Counted from the first letter of the stretch, positions 21,939-31,986 are shown. The stretch: DNA of 64,000 nucleotides from Moraxellaceae bacterium AER2_44_116 (GCA_006546595.1 VIAD01000001.1:337258-401257); one strand, 5' to 3'. Numbers and translations are program-made. Notes: generated from the letters alone by a model not told the origin.

Positions 21939-21958
21939 AGGGGGCTTTTTAGCCCCCT
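21939..21958. terminator. Bidirectional terminator, argF / galE
   Basis: AGGGGGCT (21939-21946) and AGCCCCCT (21951-21958) form an 8-bp GC-rich stem around TTTT. It separates the convergent argF and galE. Confidence 0.85.
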
Positions 21959-21970
21959 ATTATCATTACT

Positions 21971-22981
21971 TTAATCGCCATAGCCATTAGGATTTTGCGA
22001 TTGCCAACGCCACATATCACGGCACATTGCTTCTTGGTCAAACTCGGCAGTCCAACCCAATTTTTCAAAAGCATAATGTGGATCGGCGTAACAACTGGCA
22101 ATATCCCCTGCTCGACGCGCCACGATCTGATAAGGAATTGCTTTATTTGCTGCATGCTCCATTGCTTGCAACATTTCTAACACCGAATAACCTTTGCCTG
22201 TACCTAAATTAACGGTGATTAATTCTTCGTGCTGTTGTAAATACGCTAGAGCTTTGACATGGCCACGGACTAAATCGACCACATGAATGTAGTCGCGTAC
22301 GCCTGTGCCATCAATAGTGGCATAGTCACCACCAAATACTTGCAGTGCTGCACGTTTGCCAGCAGCCACTTGAGCAATATAAGGCATGAGATTATTCGGA
22401 ATACCATTTGGGTCTTCACCAATTAAACCGCTTTCATGTGCGCCTGTCGGATTAAAATAACGCAATAAGGCAATGCGCCAGCTCGCGTGAGCGGTATGTA
22501 CATCACGCAAGATATTTTCAATCATTAATTTACTTGCGCCATAAGGATTTGTTGTTGATAGCGGAAAATTTTCTTGGATAGGAACGGTATGTGGATCGCC
22601 ATAAACGGTTGCTGATGAGCTAAACACGATTTGATGCACACCCGCCGCTTCCATTGCTTCAAACAAGGTAATAGAGCCATTCACATTGTTATCGTAATAA
22701 CGTAACGGTTGGGCAACAGATTCACCCACTGCTTTTAAGCCTGCAAAATGCACAACAGCGGTAATGGGATGTTGTTGAAATATCTTATCTAACAACGCCC
22801 TGTCACGAATATCGCCTTCAATAAACGGAAAATCCTGACCTGATAATTGACGCGCACGATTTACAGCTTCCATTTTACTATTACTAAAATTGTCTAACAC
22901 AATAATAGGATAGCCCGCTTTAATAAATTCAATGGCTGCATGTGAACCAATATAACCTGCGCCACCTGTAAGTAAAATCAT
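21971..22981 (-). CDS. galE: UDP-glucose 4-epimerase
   Basis: GalE interconverts UDP-glucose and UDP-galactose for surface polysaccharide and galactose use. The 336-residue protein is a short-chain dehydrogenase-type epimerase with the NAD-binding motif TGGAGYIGSHAAIEF at the N-terminus, the catalytic Ser/Thr region FSSSATVYGDPHTVP, the YxxxK pair in NPYGASKLMIE, and RYFNPTGAHESGLIGEDP, which is typical of GalE rather than other UDP-sugar epimerases. No gal operon genes are adjacent, which points to a role in lipopolysaccharide or exopolysaccharide precursors. Confidence 0.95.
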   Translation of the reverse strand: MILLTGGAGYIGSHAAIEFIKAGYPIIVLDNFSNSKMEAVNRARQLSGQDFPFIEGDIRDRALLDKIFQQHPITAVVHFAGLKAVGESVAQPLRYYDNNVNGSITLFEAMEAAGVHQIVFSSSATVYGDPHTVPIQENFPLSTTNPYGASKLMIENILRDVHTAHASWRIALLRYFNPTGAHESGLIGEDPNGIPNNLMPYIAQVAAGKRAALQVFGGDYATIDGTGVRDYIHVVDLVRGHVKALAYLQQHEELITVNLGTGKGYSVLEMLQAMEHAANKAIPYQIVARRAGDIASCYADPHYAFEKLGWTAEFDQEAMCRDMWRWQSQNPNGYGD

Positions 22982-23021
22982 AATTAATATCCATAGGGAG
23001 TGTATAAATATAGCTCATAAA

Positions 23022-23057
23022 AAACCGCCTGCGCTTATTTTAAACGACAGGCGGTTT
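23022..23057 (-). terminator. Terminator of glpK
   Basis: AAACCGCCTG (23022-23031) and CAGGCGGTTT (23048-23057) form a 10-bp stem; read leftward it is followed by TTT. It lies between glpK and galE. Confidence 0.8.
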
Positions 23058-23104
23058 GCTGTGTGCGTCGTTGACAAAAATTCTATGGCCAAAAGCCCAC
23101 TCTT

Positions 23105-24595
23105 TTATTTTGATGTCACCCGTTGTACTGCATCTAACCAACCAACATACATTTTTTCGCGTTTTTCAACGTCCATTTTGGTGACAAACTCACGCTGACA
23201 ATGCCACAAATCCGCAATCGCGTCTAAAGATGCAAACTTTCCAACATGTAAACCAGCCAACCACGCAACACCTAATGCGGTTGTTTCAGTGACCGTTGGG
23301 CGATCAACCACTACCCCGACAATATCGGCTAAGGCTTGCATTAACCAGTTATTAACCGCCATGCCACCATCCACACGCAATGTATGTAAATTACTTGCGC
23401 CGTCTTTTTTCATCGCTTCCATTAAATCACGAGTTTGGAAACACACCGCCTCTAAACCCGCGATAACGATTTCACCAATGCCCGTATCACGGGTTAAGCC
23501 AAAAATTGCGCCACGCGCATGAGGATCCCAATACGGCGCACCTAAGCCTGTAAATGCTGGCACAAGGTAAACTCCGCGACTATCCATCGTTTCTTCGGCA
23601 ATGGCTTCCGTGTCGCCTGCTTGCTTAATCAGTTGAATGCCATCACGTAACCACTGCACCGCTGCACCTGCCACAAAAATACTGCCTTCTAAGGCGTAGG
23701 TAACTTTGCCATTTAAGCGATAACCCACCGTCGTTAATAAACGATGAGTCGAGGTAATGGCTTCATCACCCGTATTCATCACCATAAAACAGCCTGTTCC
23801 ATAGGTGCTTTTGACCATGCCCGCTTTGAAACAGGCTTGACCCACTAACGCCGCTTGCTGATCGCCCGCCACACCGCCAATTTGTACGGGCGCACCTAAA
23901 TGACGAGTCGCCGTTAAACCAAAATCACTGGCAGAATCTTGAACGACGGGTAACAAACTGACAGGAATGTTAAATAACGCTAACAGCTCAGTATCCCACT
24001 CTTGGGTATGAATATTAAAAATCAGTGTTCGTGCGGCATTCGTGGCATCGGTGGCGTGTTTTTGGCCATCCGTAAGTTGCCAAATTAACCATGTATCAAT
24101 CGTACCAAACGCTAACTCGCCACGTTCTGCACGCGCTCTTACACCTGCAACATTCTCTAAAATCCACGCCAATTTGGTTGCCGAAAAATAAGGGTCTAAT
24201 AATAAACCCGTTTTTTTCTGTACCATTGCTTCATGTCCCGCTTTTTTAAGTGCTAAACACGTATCTGCGGTGCGACGGTCTTGCCATACAATCGCGTGAT
24301 GAACGGGTTTACCCGTTTTTCTATCCCATACCACGGTTGTTTCACGTTGGTTGGTAATACCTATTGCCGCGATTTGTTGTGCGGTAATGCCACCGTCTTT
24401 TAACGCATCCCGACAAACGGCCAAAGACGATTCGGCTATTTCTTCGGCATTGTGTTCTACCCAACCATCGGCAGGAAAATATTGTTTGAGTTCGCGCTGC
24501 GCTCTTCCGACTGCTTGCCCTTGCAAATTAAAAATAATGGCACGGGTGCTGGTTGTTCCCTGATCTAAACTCAGTAAATATGACTGCATTTTCAT
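23105..24595 (-). CDS. glpK: Glycerol kinase
   Basis: GlpK phosphorylates glycerol to glycerol 3-phosphate. The 496-residue product has the FGGY-kinase start [16 protein letters not shown], the substrate region [19 protein letters not shown] and the signature [12 protein letters not shown]; the C-terminal [16 protein letters not shown] and [12 protein letters not shown] complete the ATP site. The neighbours are not glycerol genes (no glpF or glpD), so it stands alone, possibly to supply lipid precursors. The upstream gap, shared with tusD, holds a small hairpin (ACACGC...GCGTGT, 24695-24715). Confidence 0.96.
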   Translation of the reverse strand: MKMQSYLLSLDQGTTSTRAIIFNLQGQAVGRAQRELKQYFPADGWVEHNAEEIAESSLAVCRDALKDGGITAQQIAAIGITNQRETTVVWDRKTGKPVHHAIVWQDRRTADTCLALKKAGHEAMVQKKTGLLLDPYFSATKLAWILENVAGVRARAERGELAFGTIDTWLIWQLTDGQKHATDATNAARTLIFNIHTQEWDTELLALFNIPVSLLPVVQDSASDFGLTATRHLGAPVQIGGVAGDQQAALVGQACFKAGMVKSTYGTGCFMVMNTGDEAITSTHRLLTTVGYRLNGKVTYALEGSIFVAGAAVQWLRDGIQLIKQAGDTEAIAEETMDSRGVYLVPAFTGLGAPYWDPHARGAIFGLTRDTGIGEIVIAGLEAVCFQTRDLMEAMKKDGASNLHTLRVDGGMAVNNWLMQALADIVGVVVDRPTVTETTALGVAWLAGLHVGKFASLDAIADLWHCQREFVTKMDVEKREKMYVGWLDAVQRVTSK

Positions 24596-24749
24596 CTCTA
24601 AACATTGTTATGATTAAATAAGGTGGAACTGAGGCAAGCTATCAGTCCAATCGGCTTAGAGTAGGCGATTCTTATGCCTACGCCTAGCCCTTACACACGC
24701 TTTTGAAACGCGTGTAAAATACATTCCACGCCATATTGAATCTTATTTT

Positions 24750-25148
24750 ATGATTTTTGTCTTGTTAATTACCGCCCCACCTGCACATGCTAGTGCATGG
24801 CACGCGTATTATTTTGCCGAATCTGCATTAGCGCAAGGTCATCACATTAAACCTTTTTTTTATGGTGATGGTGTGGGTATTGCCAATCGTTTGTTATGTC
24901 CTGCGCAAGATGAAATCTCACTGGCGCAACTGTGGTGCAATTTAGCCGATATTCATGGCTTTGAGTTGCCTGTGTGTGTTGCTGCGGCGTTACGACGTGG
25001 CATTTGCGATGCCGACAATGCGCACCGCCACCACTTAACAGGTGATAACTTAGATAGCCACTTTGTCCTAGCAGGTTTAGGGGTCTTAACGGAAGGCTTA
25101 ATGACTGCCGATCGAGTGCTGAGTTTTGTAGGAGATTCATCAACATGA
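24750..25148 (+). CDS. tusD: Sulfur relay protein TusD (DsrE family)
   Basis: A subunit of the TusBCD complex, which takes a persulfide from TusA and passes it to TusE for 2-thiouridine formation at the tRNA wobble base. The 132-residue DsrE-fold protein has the conserved sulfur-carrying cysteine in FELPVCVAAALRRGI. It overlaps tusC by four bases. In sulfur oxidisers the related DsrE works with reverse sulfite reductase; here there is no dsrAB, and the downstream partner is TusE-like, so the tRNA role is preferred. Confidence 0.88.
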   Translation: MIFVLLITAPPAHASAWHAYYFAESALAQGHHIKPFFYGDGVGIANRLLCPAQDEISLAQLWCNLADIHGFELPVCVAAALRRGICDADNAHRHHLTGDNLDSHFVLAGLGVLTEGLMTADRVLSFVGDSST

Positions 25149-25501
25149 ATAAGCCGTTATTTATTCAGCATCGTGCACCGTATCAAGGCTATGGTGCATT
25201 AGAAACCCTAGATGCGTTATTGGTTGCTGCGGCGTTTGGCCAAAATCCCAGTGTATTATTTCAAGGGGATGGCGTATGGCAATTGCTGCCATCGCAAGAG
25301 GCACAACTCATGGGGCGTACCTCCGTGGTGGCTCAATTAGTAGCCTTACCTTTGTATGATGTGGACGATATTTATGTGTATGAAGAGAGTTTAACGGCGC
25401 GTGGACTAGACGTTGCACAACTCGCGCTTCCCGTAACACGGCTAAAACGCGAGGAAATGGCCGCTTTTATCGCTCAACACACTCCAATTATTAGGTTTTA
25501 A
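25145..25501 (+). CDS. tusC: Sulfur relay protein TusC (DsrF family)
   Basis: The 118-residue middle subunit of the TusBCD hexamer, without a catalytic cysteine. The N-terminal RAPYQGYGALETLDALLVAAAF is the typical DsrF/TusC strand-helix, and LYDVDDIYVYEESLTARGL matches the family. It starts within the tusD stop (ATGA) and ends two bases before tusB, so the three are translated as one unit. Confidence 0.88.
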   Translation: MNKPLFIQHRAPYQGYGALETLDALLVAAAFGQNPSVLFQGDGVWQLLPSQEAQLMGRTSVVAQLVALPLYDVDDIYVYEESLTARGLDVAQLALPVTRLKREEMAAFIAQHTPIIRF

Positions 25502-25502
25502 T

Positions 25503-25784
25503 ATGGCGACGCTGCATCTTATTCATCAAAACTTAATCAGCCATCCTGAGCTTGCGCAACAACTGGCCAGCGCATTGTCTGAAGATGATGCCTTATTATT
25601 TATCGCTCAGGGTCTTTATAGTTTGGCTGCTCTACCGTTATCATACCGACACCCCGTGTATGTGCTAAAAAGTGATGTTCAAGTCACAGGCTTTCACCCC
25701 CCGTTAGACAGCATTCAAATGATTGATTACGATGAATTTGTTGCCCTAGGAGTGCGCTATGAGCGTAGTCTTAGCTGGAACTGA
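25503..25784 (+). CDS. tusB: Sulfur relay protein TusB (DsrH family)
   Basis: The 93-residue third subunit of the TusBCD complex. It has the DsrH pattern: TLHLIHQNLISHPELAQQL, then DALLFIAQGLYSL and VYVLKSDVQVTGF. DsrH proteins of sulfur oxidisers have a conserved cysteine that is absent here, which fits TusB. It overlaps tusE by 26 bases. Confidence 0.82.
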   Translation: MATLHLIHQNLISHPELAQQLASALSEDDALLFIAQGLYSLAALPLSYRHPVYVLKSDVQVTGFHPPLDSIQMIDYDEFVALGVRYERSLSWN

Positions 25785-26103
25785 TGCCCTCATTATCGCC
25801 ATTGATGATGACGGTTATTTGTTGCATCTTGACGATTGGAGTCCAGCCGTTGCCGTACAATTGGCGGCACAACAACAGTTAACACTACACGCTGAACATT
25901 GGGCTATCATTGGCGCGATTCGCCAGTTTTATCAACAGTATCAACGTTCGCCAACAACACGCGTGTTGCTGAAATATTTAGCACAACAACTTGGCGCAGA
26001 AAAAGCAAGCAGCATTTATGTCATGCAGCTTTTTGGTAATGGCACACCCGCAAAAACAGTGGCTCGCTTGGCAGGCTTACCAAAACCCACGAATTGTATT
26101 TAG
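25759..26103 (+). CDS. tusE: TusE sulfur carrier (DsrC family)
   Basis: TusE accepts sulfur from TusBCD and delivers it to MnmA for tRNA 2-thiolation. The 114-residue product ends in GLPKPTNCI with the single carrier cysteine second from last. DsrC of dissimilatory sulfur metabolism has a second cysteine about 11 residues earlier; here that segment reads AKTVARLAG, with no cysteine, so TusE is the better call. GGAGTG precedes the ATG, which lies inside tusB. Next gene is ybiB, a frequent neighbour in gammaproteobacteria. Confidence 0.88.
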   Translation: MSVVLAGTDALIIAIDDDGYLLHLDDWSPAVAVQLAAQQQLTLHAEHWAIIGAIRQFYQQYQRSPTTRVLLKYLAQQLGAEKASSIYVMQLFGNGTPAKTVARLAGLPKPTNCI

Positions 26104-26136
26104 TCGTATTGTTATCAATAAATGGAATAGTCCACC

Positions 26137-27189
26137 ATGGTGATGAAAAATATCTATCGCCACACTGAACACCCGTTTGCTCAGTATGTGCGTATTTTAG
26201 GTAAAGGTAAAAGTGGTAGCCGCTCGTTAACGTTTGAAGAGGCGCATACCGCATTTGGCATGATTTTACGCGGTGAAGTCCTTGAGGCGCAGCTAGGGGC
26301 ATTCTTAATGTTACTGCGTGTGAAAGAAGAATCATCTGAAGAATTAGCCGCGTTTGTCACCGCCACCCGTGACTGGCTCCATGCCCCACAAATTGCGGTG
26401 GATTTAGATTGGTCATCTTATGCGGGTAAACGTAAACATTACCCGTGGTTTTTATTGGCTGCGCTGGTATTGGCCGAAAACGGTGTCCGTGTTTTTATGC
26501 ATGGTGCAAGTGGTCATACTGTTAATCGTTTATATACCGAAGAAGTTTTACCCGTGCTTGGCCATGCCTTGTGTGAGACATGGCAAGAGGTTGAAAATAC
26601 CCTAAATCGGGTGAATTTTGCTTATTTGTCACTCGATGCTTATTGCCCACCCTTAGGTAATATTATCCAACTGCGCAACGTTCTCGGTTTACGCTCGCCC
26701 GTTCACACCTTGTCACGGTTAATTAACCCGTTAAATGCTCAATGTTCGTTACAAGCCATTTTTCATCCTGCTTATCGAGAGTCACATCAATTCGCCGCGC
26801 AACAATTAGGCTATCAAAACTCAATGGTGATTAAAGGTGAAGGCGGTGAGTTTGAACGGAATCCTGATGGTCGTTGCTTAGTCAAAGGTATTAAAAATGG
26901 CGAACTATACGATTTAGAATGGCCAATGATGTTTGAAGAACGGCATGCCGCTGAAGAAGCATTTGAACTCGATGATTTCTTAGCCGTTTGGCGTGGTGAA
27001 AAACATCATCAATATGGCGAAGCAGCTGTCATTGGCACATTAGCCTTAGCCTTAATGGGCTTACAACGTGCTGATACGCCTGAGGCCGCCTTTGATTTAG
27101 CAAGCACATGGTGGCAACAACGCAAAACCACTCAAAAGCCAAAATCGGGTGAACAAATGGATTTATTTGTCTCACACGATCATTCATAA
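26137..27189 (+). CDS. ybiB: TrpD2-type nucleic-acid-binding protein (YbiB family)
   Basis: A homologue of anthranilate phosphoribosyltransferase that lost the enzyme function; E. coli YbiB binds nucleic acids and is linked to the LexA response. The 350-residue protein has the helical N-terminal domain (SRSLTFEEAHTAFGMILRGE, LGAFLMLLRVKEESSEELAA), then the phosphoribosyl-transferase-like core with VFMHGASGHTVNRLYTEEVL and SMVIKGEGGEFERNPDGRC. ATG at 26137 or 26143 are both possible. It is last in the tus cluster, which suggests a link to tRNA or RNA quality control. Confidence 0.85.
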   Translation: MVMKNIYRHTEHPFAQYVRILGKGKSGSRSLTFEEAHTAFGMILRGEVLEAQLGAFLMLLRVKEESSEELAAFVTATRDWLHAPQIAVDLDWSSYAGKRKHYPWFLLAALVLAENGVRVFMHGASGHTVNRLYTEEVLPVLGHALCETWQEVENTLNRVNFAYLSLDAYCPPLGNIIQLRNVLGLRSPVHTLSRLINPLNAQCSLQAIFHPAYRESHQFAAQQLGYQNSMVIKGEGGEFERNPDGRCLVKGIKNGELYDLEWPMMFEERHAAEEAFELDDFLAVWRGEKHHQYGEAAVIGTLALALMGLQRADTPEAAFDLASTWWQQRKTTQKPKSGEQMDLFVSHDHS

Positions 27190-27564
27190 CCCCACCAAAC
27201 ACTGAGTTTTGACACTAAAAAACCTTACAGATCAGTCGTATGGTTCAAGGTGTCAAGGACTCGTCGTGATTAAACAATAACATTGCCGCACAAACCCCTT
27301 AAAATTCACCCCGTTGACTGCCACCTAATAATAACAAACCACCTAATAAGTCGCTGAGACTTATCTCAATCTTGCCCTCTATGCCATTTCACTCTGGTAT
27401 AAGCAATGGGGGCTATATGGACATCGTTAATTTAAAGTTCAAAACCAAACACTAAAAAGACCTTCTTTTTGGTATGCCGAAGGTTTGTTTGACGTTTAGC
27501 CAACAAGCACTACGCTAAGTCATGGAACGATAACAACCGCTAATTGTGACTATTGAGAGACAAC
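27190..27564. other. 375-bp gap before the lipid gene cluster
   Basis: This region must carry the promoter of the ten-gene cluster. I see two small inverted repeats, ATAAGTC/GACTTAT (about 27346-27364) and GACCTTC/GAAGGTT (about 27459-27485), but no clear operator, tRNA or repeat element. The first gene has GAGAGA before its ATG at 27565. Confidence 0.4.
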
Positions 27565-28344
27565 ATGATTAATTGGAAAAAAATAACACTACTGCCATTT
27601 ATTTGTCTGAATTTACAGACTATCGCTTTAGGTGGCGCAGCCGAAGATATTGCAATGGAAGCCGATAAACGCTTGCATGGTTATGGCGACTCTATCGCCA
27701 CCTTAAAAATGACCTTGATTAGCCCATCCAATGAAAGTGCCGAGCGGACATTACGCGTTAAAAACTTAGATGTGGGTAAAGATGGCGACCGCAGCCTAAT
27801 GATTTTTGATACGCCACGAGATGTTTCTGGCACGGCGTTACTGTCGCATACTCGCGCCGATAGTGAAGATTTACAATGGTTGTACTTACCTGCTATTTCA
27901 CGCGTTAAACAAATTTCTGCGCGCAATAAATCAGGCCCTTTTATGGCCTCTGAATTTGCTTTTGAAGATATTGTCACGCCGTATTGGCAAAAATTTACTT
28001 ATAAGCTACTACGTGAAGAGAAATGCGAAACATCAACCTGCTTCATTCTCGAACGTAAACCTACAGACAGCAATTCAGGCTACACCAAACAACTGGTATG
28101 GATTGATAAACAAGACTATTTGCAACGACGCATTGAGTTTTTTGACCGTAAAGACTCACTATTAAAAGTCTATACCGCAACTGGCTTTAAAAAGCTGCAA
28201 AATGCGTACTGGCGACCTGCACAAATGCTAATGGTTAATCAACAAACGCATAAACAAACCCGTTTAGATTGGTCTGACTATCAATTCAAGACGGGATTGA
28301 ATAAAGACGACTTTAGTGAAAACGCACTTAAACGTGCGAAATAA
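27565..28344 (+). CDS. LolA-fold periplasmic protein of the lipid cluster
   Basis: A 259-residue protein of the group annotated as outer-membrane lipoprotein-sorting proteins, distinct from true LolA. A signal peptide (about residues 1-26, NLQTIALGGAA) precedes the LolA-like half-barrel: YGDSIATLKMTLISPSNESAERTLRVK, then DLQWLYLPAISRVKQISARN and MASEFAFEDI, which recur in this group. Such genes are usually found beside an MMPL/RND exporter, as here (29630-31972). I infer it shuttles the lipid product of the cluster through the periplasm. The ATG at 27565 is preferred over an upstream TTG at 27553. Confidence 0.8.
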   Translation: MINWKKITLLPFICLNLQTIALGGAAEDIAMEADKRLHGYGDSIATLKMTLISPSNESAERTLRVKNLDVGKDGDRSLMIFDTPRDVSGTALLSHTRADSEDLQWLYLPAISRVKQISARNKSGPFMASEFAFEDIVTPYWQKFTYKLLREEKCETSTCFILERKPTDSNSGYTKQLVWIDKQDYLQRRIEFFDRKDSLLKVYTATGFKKLQNAYWRPAQMLMVNQQTHKQTRLDWSDYQFKTGLNKDDFSENALKRAK

Positions 28345-28345
28345 C

Positions 28346-29620
28346 ATGGATTTCATCCTGTTGCGTTTTTTTATTGCGTTAATGCTGCCGTCATTATTGA
28401 TGGCGACAGCTCACGCCTTTGACATTAAAAATGAAACTGGGCTGGAATTGACGCTATTTAGTGAGCATGGCGCACAACAGCAAAGCCAAACAGCAAGCTC
28501 TTTACACCTACAAATTGACGTTCACGATCAAGTCGATAAAGACCAGCAAATCAATATTCGCTTGTTTGGCCGTTGGGATCAGCAAGATGAACATCGAACG
28601 CATGTGGATGTGCGTGAATATACGTGGTTAAGCAGTAAAGGCTCTCAACAATGGCGTGTGGGTGTTGGCCAAGTGTTCTGGGGCGTGACCGAAGGCGCAC
28701 ATTTGGTTGACATTATCAATCAAACCGATGCTATTGAAAGTTTGGATGGTGATGTCAAGCTCGGTCAGCCAATGGTGAATATGAGCTGGGAGCATGATGC
28801 GCATTTAGTGGATATTTACCTTTTACCTTTCTATCGTGAGCGCGTTTTTGCCAGTCAAAAAGGTCGTTTACGTCTGCCTTGGCTGGTTGATACAGACAAT
28901 GCGAGTTATGAGTCAGGCGCAAAAAATCATCATTTAGATGCTGCTATTCGCTATCAATTTAATGACAAAGGTTTGCGTGCGGGATTTAGTATTTTTTCAG
29001 GCACAACGCGAGAACCTGAGTTAATCCCTCACATTGACCCAAGTCAAATTGTTTTCACAGGCTCTGTCCCCACCGCTTTTAAGGGCAATTATCAGCCGAC
29101 GCTACGCCCCTATTACCCACTTATTCAACAAGCAGGCTTAGATGCTCAATACATTGTTGGTGATTGGTTATGGAAAATTGAAACCATTCACCGACAAGGC
29201 ATGGCACAAGACTTCACCGCCACCGATGTCGGTGTTGAATATACGCAAGTGGGCGCATTTGGTTCGACGATAGATGTCGGTTGGTTGGCTGAATATTTAG
29301 AAGACAGTCGTGGCAGTCAAGCAACTACGGCTTTTGAGCATGATGTATTAATGGGCTGGCGATTAGCGTTTAACGATACCGCGTCGACCGAATTATTAGC
29401 AGGTGTGGTCAGTGATATTCATCATCACGAACAAGCATGGCGACTCAAAGGCAGCACTCGACTCAATGATCACTTAAAAATAGCCATTGAAGCGCGGGTA
29501 TTTATTAGCCAAAACCCTCTTTCTGCCCTGCAATTATTAACAACGTCCAATAATGACAACAAGTTAACCGCCTTAGCTAATGACAGCTTTGTGCGTACTG
29601 ACATTATGTGGTTTTTCTGA
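28346..29620 (+). CDS. Outer-membrane beta-barrel protein of the lipid cluster
   Basis: A predicted 424-residue outer-membrane protein beginning two bases after the previous stop. It has a signal peptide (MDFILLRFFIALMLPSLLMATAHAF) and then alternating amphipathic strands throughout (for example LELTLFSEHG, WRVGVGQVFWGVTEGAHLVD, VNMSWEHDAHLVDIYLLPF), and ends in DIMWFF, a typical aromatic barrel end. It resembles uncharacterised porin-like proteins encoded beside RND exporters. Likely role: the outer-membrane receiver or channel for the substrate carried by the LolA-like protein. Confidence 0.72.
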   Translation: MDFILLRFFIALMLPSLLMATAHAFDIKNETGLELTLFSEHGAQQQSQTASSLHLQIDVHDQVDKDQQINIRLFGRWDQQDEHRTHVDVREYTWLSSKGSQQWRVGVGQVFWGVTEGAHLVDIINQTDAIESLDGDVKLGQPMVNMSWEHDAHLVDIYLLPFYRERVFASQKGRLRLPWLVDTDNASYESGAKNHHLDAAIRYQFNDKGLRAGFSIFSGTTREPELIPHIDPSQIVFTGSVPTAFKGNYQPTLRPYYPLIQQAGLDAQYIVGDWLWKIETIHRQGMAQDFTATDVGVEYTQVGAFGSTIDVGWLAEYLEDSRGSQATTAFEHDVLMGWRLAFNDTASTELLAGVVSDIHHHEQAWRLKGSTRLNDHLKIAIEARVFISQNPLSALQLLTTSNNDNKLTALANDSFVRTDIMWFF

Positions 29621-29629
29621 GGAATAAAC

Positions 29630-31972
29630 ATGGCTTCTCTAAAAGCAGTCGAAGCGTGGTCTGACCGTAGCATTCAATTTTTAGCGCAATGGATTGTTGC
29701 TCATCCGTGGCGCAGTATGTTGATGTCACTGGTGATTGTTTTAGGTTTCAGTGTGGGCAGTGGCAGTTTTATTTATTCACTCGACCATCGGGCATTTTTT
29801 GGCGCGGAAAATCCACAATTAAAAGCCTTTGAAAAACTGCAAGAAGACTACTCAAAAACTGATGCTGTTGTCATTGCTCTTGCACCAACGACAGGCAGTG
29901 TCTTTACTCCTGAGTTTTTAGGTATTCTAAAAAATCTGACCGAAGCCAGTTGGAAAATCCCCTATTCCCAACGTGTGGAATCACTCACTAATTTTCAACA
30001 CGTCACTGTTGAAGGCGATGACATTAGCACCCAAGATTTAGTCGTTTCGCCGCAGTCATTAACCGCCACTGAAATCGCTACCATTAAACAAGCCGCATTA
30101 AATGAACCTTTTTTGATTGATTCATTAGTCAATCCCGAAGGCAATGTTGCGGGGGTGCGTATTACCTTAAATATGCCTGCTAAAGACCCTCTCGTTGAAA
30201 TACCTCTGGTGGTGAATGCCATTCGTGATATGGCTTATGCCGTTGAAAAAGCTCACCCTGAAATCAAAGTACATTTAGTTGGTCAAACCATTGCTAATAA
30301 AGCCTATCCCGAAGAGTCTCAAGCCGATTTTACCCGCGTTTGGCCGTGGTTTTTACTCACAATGATGATGATGTTGGTGTATTTATACCGTAGTGTCAGC
30401 GCGATGTTCGTGACGCTGACCGCCTGTATTTTAGCGGTGATGGCAGGCGTAGGTTTGGTCGGTTTTTTCAAACTAACTATTAACGATGGCGTGATTGTTA
30501 GCCCGATTATGATTTTGTCGATGGCCTTTGCTGATGGTATTCACTTGGTCGTTAATTGGATTCAAGCCATACACGCAGGCAAAGATAAACGAGCGGCGAT
30601 GGTTGAGAGTCTCAGCGCCAATATCGGTGCCATGACTGTCACCACGTTAATGACCGCCGTTGGCTTTTTAACCTTACACTTTAATGACTCACCGCCGTTT
30701 CAAGCGATTGGTTATATTGTTGCGGCAGGGGTAATGTTTGCACTGTTATTAACGTTCTTCTTTACTGCACCGCTATTGATTTTATTACCAGTTAACCCAC
30801 CGAAAAAAATCTCACCGCTAATGCGTGAAGATTCGCCGTTAGTGCGTCGTTTTGCTGATTTTGTTATTGGTAATCATAAAGTGATTATGGTGATCATGGC
30901 TGTTTTCGCCATTAGTTTGATGGCTTTTATCCCCAAAAACCAAGTCAACGACGACATTGTTAAATACTACACGCCTGACACCACTTTCCGTAAAGACATG
31001 GAATTTGTAAATGCCCATTTAACAGGCATTGGCGAATTAAATTACTCGTTACCTGCGGGTGGTGCAGACAATATTGCCGACCCTGCCTATCTGCAAAAAG
31101 TGGAAGCCTATAGCCAATGGCTGAAGCAACAACCCAACGTCACCCAAGTGAACTCCATTGTTGATATCGTCAAACGCGTTAATCAAGTGATGCACAACAA
31201 TGATCCAGCGTTTTATCGTATTCCTGATAATCGTGCCGAAATTGCTCAGTATTTATTGCAATACGAACTGTCGTTACCTTTTGGTATGGACTTGAATTAT
31301 TTGATTCTTTTTGACCGTTCAGAAAGCCGTGTTCGTGTGTCTGTCGGCACATCAAGTGGCCAAAAAATCATTGCTGTTGATAACGCTGCTCAAGCATGGT
31401 TGGTGGCTAATACCCCTGAAGCGATGCACGTTCGCGGTAGCTCATTATCGTTAATGTTTGCCAATATTGGTGAACGTTCGATTAATAGTATGTTTGGCGG
31501 TATGTTGGGTTCACTAGTGGCCGAATCGTTATTTGTCATGTTGGCCTTTGGTGCTTTCCGTTTAGGTTTAGCCAGCTTTATTGGCAATTTAGTGCCAATT
31601 GGTATGGCTTTTGGTGCGTGGGCGATTATCAACGGCAATATTGATGTGGGCTTGACTGTCGTCTTGGGCATTTCTTTTAGTGTTGTCGTTGATGACACCA
31701 TTCACTTTATTTCTAAATATGAACGAGCGCGAAAACTCGGCAACAGTGCCGAAGATGCCATTCGTTATGCCTTTACTCATGTTGGTTTTGCCTTATTAGC
31801 CACTACCTTAGTTTTAGGTTTGGGTTACGCATGGCTGGCTAACTCTGCCATTCAAATCACCGTCAATACCGCCATTGTCACGACCATGACGATTGCTTTG
31901 GCCTTGCTGGTGGATTTGTTTTTATTACCTGCGCTGTTCTTGTTGTTGGATAAACGGAAGATGACAGCTTAA
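29630..31972 (+). CDS. RND-superfamily exporter, MMPL/HAE3 type
   Basis: A 780-residue inner-membrane transporter with two repeats, each of one leading helix, a large periplasmic domain and a bundle of membrane helices. The first helix is at about residues 28-52. The first bundle (about 240-385) contains ILSMAFADGIHLVVNWIQ, and the second ends with VVLGISFSVVVDDTIHFISKY, where the Asp residues are the proton-relay type of MMPL/HAE3 proteins. Relatives move lipids such as hopanoids and mycolates. The LolA-like protein, barrel and exporter together look like a route from inner to outer membrane. Confidence 0.87.
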   Translation: MASLKAVEAWSDRSIQFLAQWIVAHPWRSMLMSLVIVLGFSVGSGSFIYSLDHRAFFGAENPQLKAFEKLQEDYSKTDAVVIALAPTTGSVFTPEFLGILKNLTEASWKIPYSQRVESLTNFQHVTVEGDDISTQDLVVSPQSLTATEIATIKQAALNEPFLIDSLVNPEGNVAGVRITLNMPAKDPLVEIPLVVNAIRDMAYAVEKAHPEIKVHLVGQTIANKAYPEESQADFTRVWPWFLLTMMMMLVYLYRSVSAMFVTLTACILAVMAGVGLVGFFKLTINDGVIVSPIMILSMAFADGIHLVVNWIQAIHAGKDKRAAMVESLSANIGAMTVTTLMTAVGFLTLHFNDSPPFQAIGYIVAAGVMFALLLTFFFTAPLLILLPVNPPKKISPLMREDSPLVRRFADFVIGNHKVIMVIMAVFAISLMAFIPKNQVNDDIVKYYTPDTTFRKDMEFVNAHLTGIGELNYSLPAGGADNIADPAYLQKVEAYSQWLKQQPNVTQVNSIVDIVKRVNQVMHNNDPAFYRIPDNRAEIAQYLLQYELSLPFGMDLNYLILFDRSESRVRVSVGTSSGQKIIAVDNAAQAWLVANTPEAMHVRGSSLSLMFANIGERSINSMFGGMLGSLVAESLFVMLAFGAFRLGLASFIGNLVPIGMAFGAWAIINGNIDVGLTVVLGISFSVVVDDTIHFISKYERARKLGNSAEDAIRYAFTHVGFALLATTLVLGLGYAWLANSAIQITVNTAIVTTMTIALALLVDLFLLPALFLLLDKRKMTA

Positions 31973-31986
31973 CGACTTGACGATAT

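Noticed and set aside
24750..26103. Dissimilatory dsrEFH-dsrC sulfur oxidation locus
   Set aside because: The carrier protein lacks the second cysteine of DsrC and no dsrAB genes are present, so tusDCB-tusE is the better call.
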